DNA from: Spartobacteria bacterium LR76
Lineage (GTDB): Bacteria > Verrucomicrobiota > Verrucomicrobiia > Chthoniobacterales > Terrimicrobiaceae
Assembly: GCA_003054655.1 (NCBI GenBank)
Contig: QAYZ01000016.1
Location: 248,001 to 312,000, forward strand
Direction of reading: 5' to 3'
DNA: 64,000 nt
Part shown: piece after piece, positions 62,601-64,000 of the stretch
How the letters are laid out: each line of letters opens with the position of its first letter
Position numbering within the stretch: position 1 is the stretch's first letter
Notes under the pieces: model-generated
Databases searched by the model: none
Seen by the model: the letters and a program-made list of their open reading frames with translations, nothing else
Told to the model about the DNA's origin: nothing
Translations under genes and position numbers: made by a program

Positions 62601-64000
62601 CGGCGAGGGCGGTCAGTTGCCCGGCCACAAGGTCAATGCGTACATTGCCAAGCTCCGCCACTCGGTGCCCGGCGTCACGCTCATCTCGCCTCCGCCGCAC
62701 CACGACATTTACTCGATCGAGGATCTGGCTCAGCTCATCTATGACCTGAAGCAGGTGAACCCGCGCGCCCGTGTTTGCGTGAAGCTCGTCGCCGAGGCTG
62801 GCGTCGGCACCATCGCGGCTGGCGTGGCCAAGGCTCATGCCGACATCATTCTGGTCAGCGGCCACGACGGCGGCACCGGTGCTTCTCCGCTCAGTTCGGT
62901 GAAGAACGCTGGCGGTGCCTGGGAAATGGGCGTGGCGGAAACCCATCAGGTTCTGCTGCTCAATGGCCTGCGCAATCGCGTCACGCTCCGCACTGACGGC
63001 GGCATGCGCACGGGTGAGGACATCGTTTACGCGACCCTGCTCGGCGCTGAGGAATATAACTTCGGCACCGCTGCGCTCATCGCGCTCGGCTGCGTCTACG
63101 TGCGCCAGTGTCACCTGAATACCTGCCCGGTCGGCGTTGCCACCTCGCAGGAGAAGCTTCGCGCGAAGTTCAAGGGCACGCCCGACAACCTCGTCCGGTT
63201 CTTCAACGCCGTGGCGCAGGAAGTCCGCGAGATCATGGCCAAGCTCGGCTATCGCACGATCAATGAAATGATCGGCCGCACCGAGTCGCTGCGCCAGCGC
63301 GTGGTGCCCGATCATCCGAAGGCGAACACCCTCGACCTCAGCCCGCTCCTCGTGGACGTGGCCAAGGGCGACTCGACCATGGTGCGTTATGCCACCCGCT
63401 CCCGCAACGATGCTCCCGAGGATCGCACTCTCGACGACATCATCATGCAGGACGCGAAGGAGGCCATCAACGACGCCCAGCCGATCACGCTTTCTTACAA
63501 GATTACCAACGTCAACCGCTCCGCCGGCACCATGGTATCGGGTGAGATCGGCTACCAGTGGGGTGAGGAAGGTCTGCCTCCGGGCACAATCAACCTGCTC
63601 CTCCATGGCAGCTCGGGCCAGAGCTTCGGTGCGTTCCTCGCGCCGGGCGTGCGGCTCGTTCTCACGGGTGAGGCCAACGACTATGTCGGCAAGGGCATGA
63701 GCGGTGGCGAGATCGTTATCAAGCCGGTCACTCCGCGGAAGTACACTCCGTCCGAGTGCATCGTCCTCGGCAACACCGTCATGTACGGTGCGACCGGCGG
63801 TGCCTTGTACGCGAATGGCCGCGGCGGCGAGCGTCTCTGCGTCCGCAACTCCGGCGGCACTGCCGTCGTCGAGGGCGTGGGTGACCACTGCTGCGAATAC
63901 ATGACCAACGGCACCGTTGTGGTCCTCGGTCCGACCGGAAAGAACTTCGGCGCGGGCATGACGGGCGGCGTGGCTTATGTGCTCGACGAAGGCAACACCT
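59680..64000 (+). CDS. gltB: Glutamate synthase large subunit, 3' end outside window
   Basis: The frame runs 1440 codons to the window edge. The first 24 residues are a propeptide; cleavage exposes Cys25 in HEHDSCGVGFVAQ, the nucleophile of the glutaminase domain (about 25-430). The central domain, the FMN-binding synthase domain (about 840-1210, KSNSGEGGEDPVRF and GQLPGHKVNAYIA) and the 3Fe-4S cluster cysteines at 1138, 1144 and 1149 in CVYVRQCHLNTCPVG are all seen. It transfers the glutamine amide nitrogen to 2-oxoglutarate, making glutamate in the cytoplasm. GltD is not in the window. There is no strong Shine-Dalgarno at the start. Confidence 0.97.
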   Translation, partial: MNQNSLNTETLPTCMYRPEHEHDSCGVGFVAQVSGRRSNRILRMGLRSICNLMHRGALDADAKTGDGAGILTQIPYKLFVPEVTRLGHTLYKESDLAVGVLFLPHDNAYAQARAKAITEEVLEKRGLFLFGWREVPINLRVLGEKAQTTLPRIEHVLIGKPWGMADDDYERRLFLARNEIEDMAAAAKINNFYIPSFSHRVIVYKGLLVSASVEKFYPDLSNPDYETSICVYHQRYSTNTFPKWPLAQPFRMLAHNGEINTVRGNRIWMSAREAELQADFWGKDIDLLKPIIQPGGSDSASLDNALEVLTMSGRSLLHAVTMLVPPAWSSDKSLPKVVKEFYEYHRCICEPWDGPAALCFSDGITVGASLDRNGLRPARYKLTDDGIFVLGSEVGIDGLDLRNVVEMGRLAPGEMIAIDTAEGTLLRDADIKLGLASRKPYGEWLANNLVRFEHTKEEELKPSEGELDIMSLTQQQIAFGYSSEELDMILKPMYKDGAEAVGSMGDDTPLAVLSLRPRLLYTYFKQLFAQVTNPPIDPIREKLVMSLATIMGWRRNLLSESPEHCHQVVMESPIIFDAELNKLRAIGGDFESHTIPCTWPVSEGAAGLENAVHRICLEAESAVDNGGRLIILSDRGVDHQNVAVPMLVAVGAVHHHLSRVGKRMRASIIAETAEARDVHQIACLIGYGASAINPYLAFETARELIEKGQVEGGFAAAAINYKKALENGILKIMSKMGISLVSSYRGAQVFEAIGVSTKVIDECFAGTTTQIQGVGFNEIATESLTRHHMAFGEAVPVEEGKLEDPGYYRVRRGGELHAVTPPVLQSFHTFVGIKGEDKAGKWEDYQKYVDAVLTNRPHSLRNLLDMIPAPTGPVPIEEVEPIEDIRRRFTSAGMSLGALSPEAHEALAIAMNRIGGKSNSGEGGEDPVRFKRREDGDWANSAIKQIASGRFGVTAAYLASAKEIEIKMAQGAKPGEGGQLPGHKVNAYIAKLRHSVPGVTLISPPPHHDIYSIEDLAQLIYDLKQVNPRARVCVKLVAEAGVGTIAAGVAKAHADIILVSGHDGGTGASPLSSVKNAGGAWEMGVAETHQVLLLNGLRNRVTLRTDGGMRTGEDIVYATLLGAEEYNFGTAALIALGCVYVRQCHLNTCPVGVATSQEKLRAKFKGTPDNLVRFFNAVAQEVREIMAKLGYRTINEMIGRTESLRQRVVPDHPKANTLDLSPLLVDVAKGDSTMVRYATRSRNDAPEDRTLDDIIMQDAKEAINDAQPITLSYKITNVNRSAGTMVSGEIGYQWGEEGLPPGTINLLLHGSSGQSFGAFLAPGVRLVLTGEANDYVGKGMSGGEIVIKPVTPRKYTPSECIVLGNTVMYGATGGALYANGRGGERLCVRNSGGTAVVEGVGDHCCEYMTNGTVVVLGPTGKNFGAGMTGGVAYVLDEGNT

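Noticed and set aside
59578-63888. A 1436-codon open frame on the minus strand.
   Set aside because: It lies wholly opposite gltB, whose sequence is full of family motifs. The antisense frame is low-complexity (Ala, Arg, His, Asp-rich) and comes from the high GC bias at third codon positions.
1-64000. tRNA genes, CRISPR repeats, insertion sequences and attachment sites.
   Set aside because: I looked for tRNA T-loop sequences, regularly spaced repeats and transposase motifs and saw none; weak candidates could be missed by eye.

Overview
The window is GC-rich, densely coded DNA that looks like a chromosome segment of a Verrucomicrobium, most likely a Spartobacteria/Terrimicrobium-type relative (inference). 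The evidence is a four-part set of Verru_Chthon cassette pseudopilin genes, a PEP-CTERM protein with autotransporter-type beta repeats, a type-3 RNase H (common in the PVC group), and a plain heterotrophic gene set. No rRNA, tRNA, CRISPR array, insertion sequence or phage gene was recognised.

Region 1 (1-16,100) is a glycan and cell-surface region. Cassette genes A and B read leftward from about 2,600. A sialate O-acetylesterase, an agarase-like glycoside hydrolase and a polysaccharide deacetylase read rightward, followed by cassette genes C and D, a PEP-CTERM surface protein, a small secreted protein and an SLC45-like sugar transporter. A GH37 trehalase and an esterase lie on the minus strand. 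Six intergenic sites in this region share one palindrome, TCAAYRGWTTGA, which suggests a single transcription factor controls both the pseudopilin cassette and the sugar genes.

Region 2 (16,100-24,500) holds a complete malonate decarboxylase operon, mdcACDEGBH, behind a perfect inverted repeat. A Tat-exported aldo/keto reductase and a class II fructose-1,6-bisphosphatase (glpX) follow. Region 3 (24,500-35,700) holds a large hybrid histidine kinase, a small membrane ORF, a CydDC-like ABC exporter, RarD, an AraC regulator and a divergent FAD oxidoreductase. Region 4 (35,700-42,000) is a seven-gene Mrp Na+/H+ antiporter operon with a long, structured leader.

Region 5 (42,000-55,850) is about nitrogen. 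It has a reductive pyrimidine catabolism set (PreA-like dehydrogenase, dihydropyrimidinase, beta-ureidopropionase). An operon of gatC-gatA, a methyltransferase and two unknown genes runs leftward. To its right a membrane-free dCache-LuxR regulator precedes an operon of type III glutamine synthetase-like ligase, class I glutamine amidotransferase, creatininase-family amidohydrolase and an SsuA/TauA-type ABC importer. That operon looks like an uncharacterised amine or amide nitrogen-scavenging pathway and is my main candidate for new biology. Region 6 (55,850-64,000) is housekeeping: mutY-trpB, RNase HIII, a DUF5069-type protein and the start of glutamate synthase gltB, which runs off the window.
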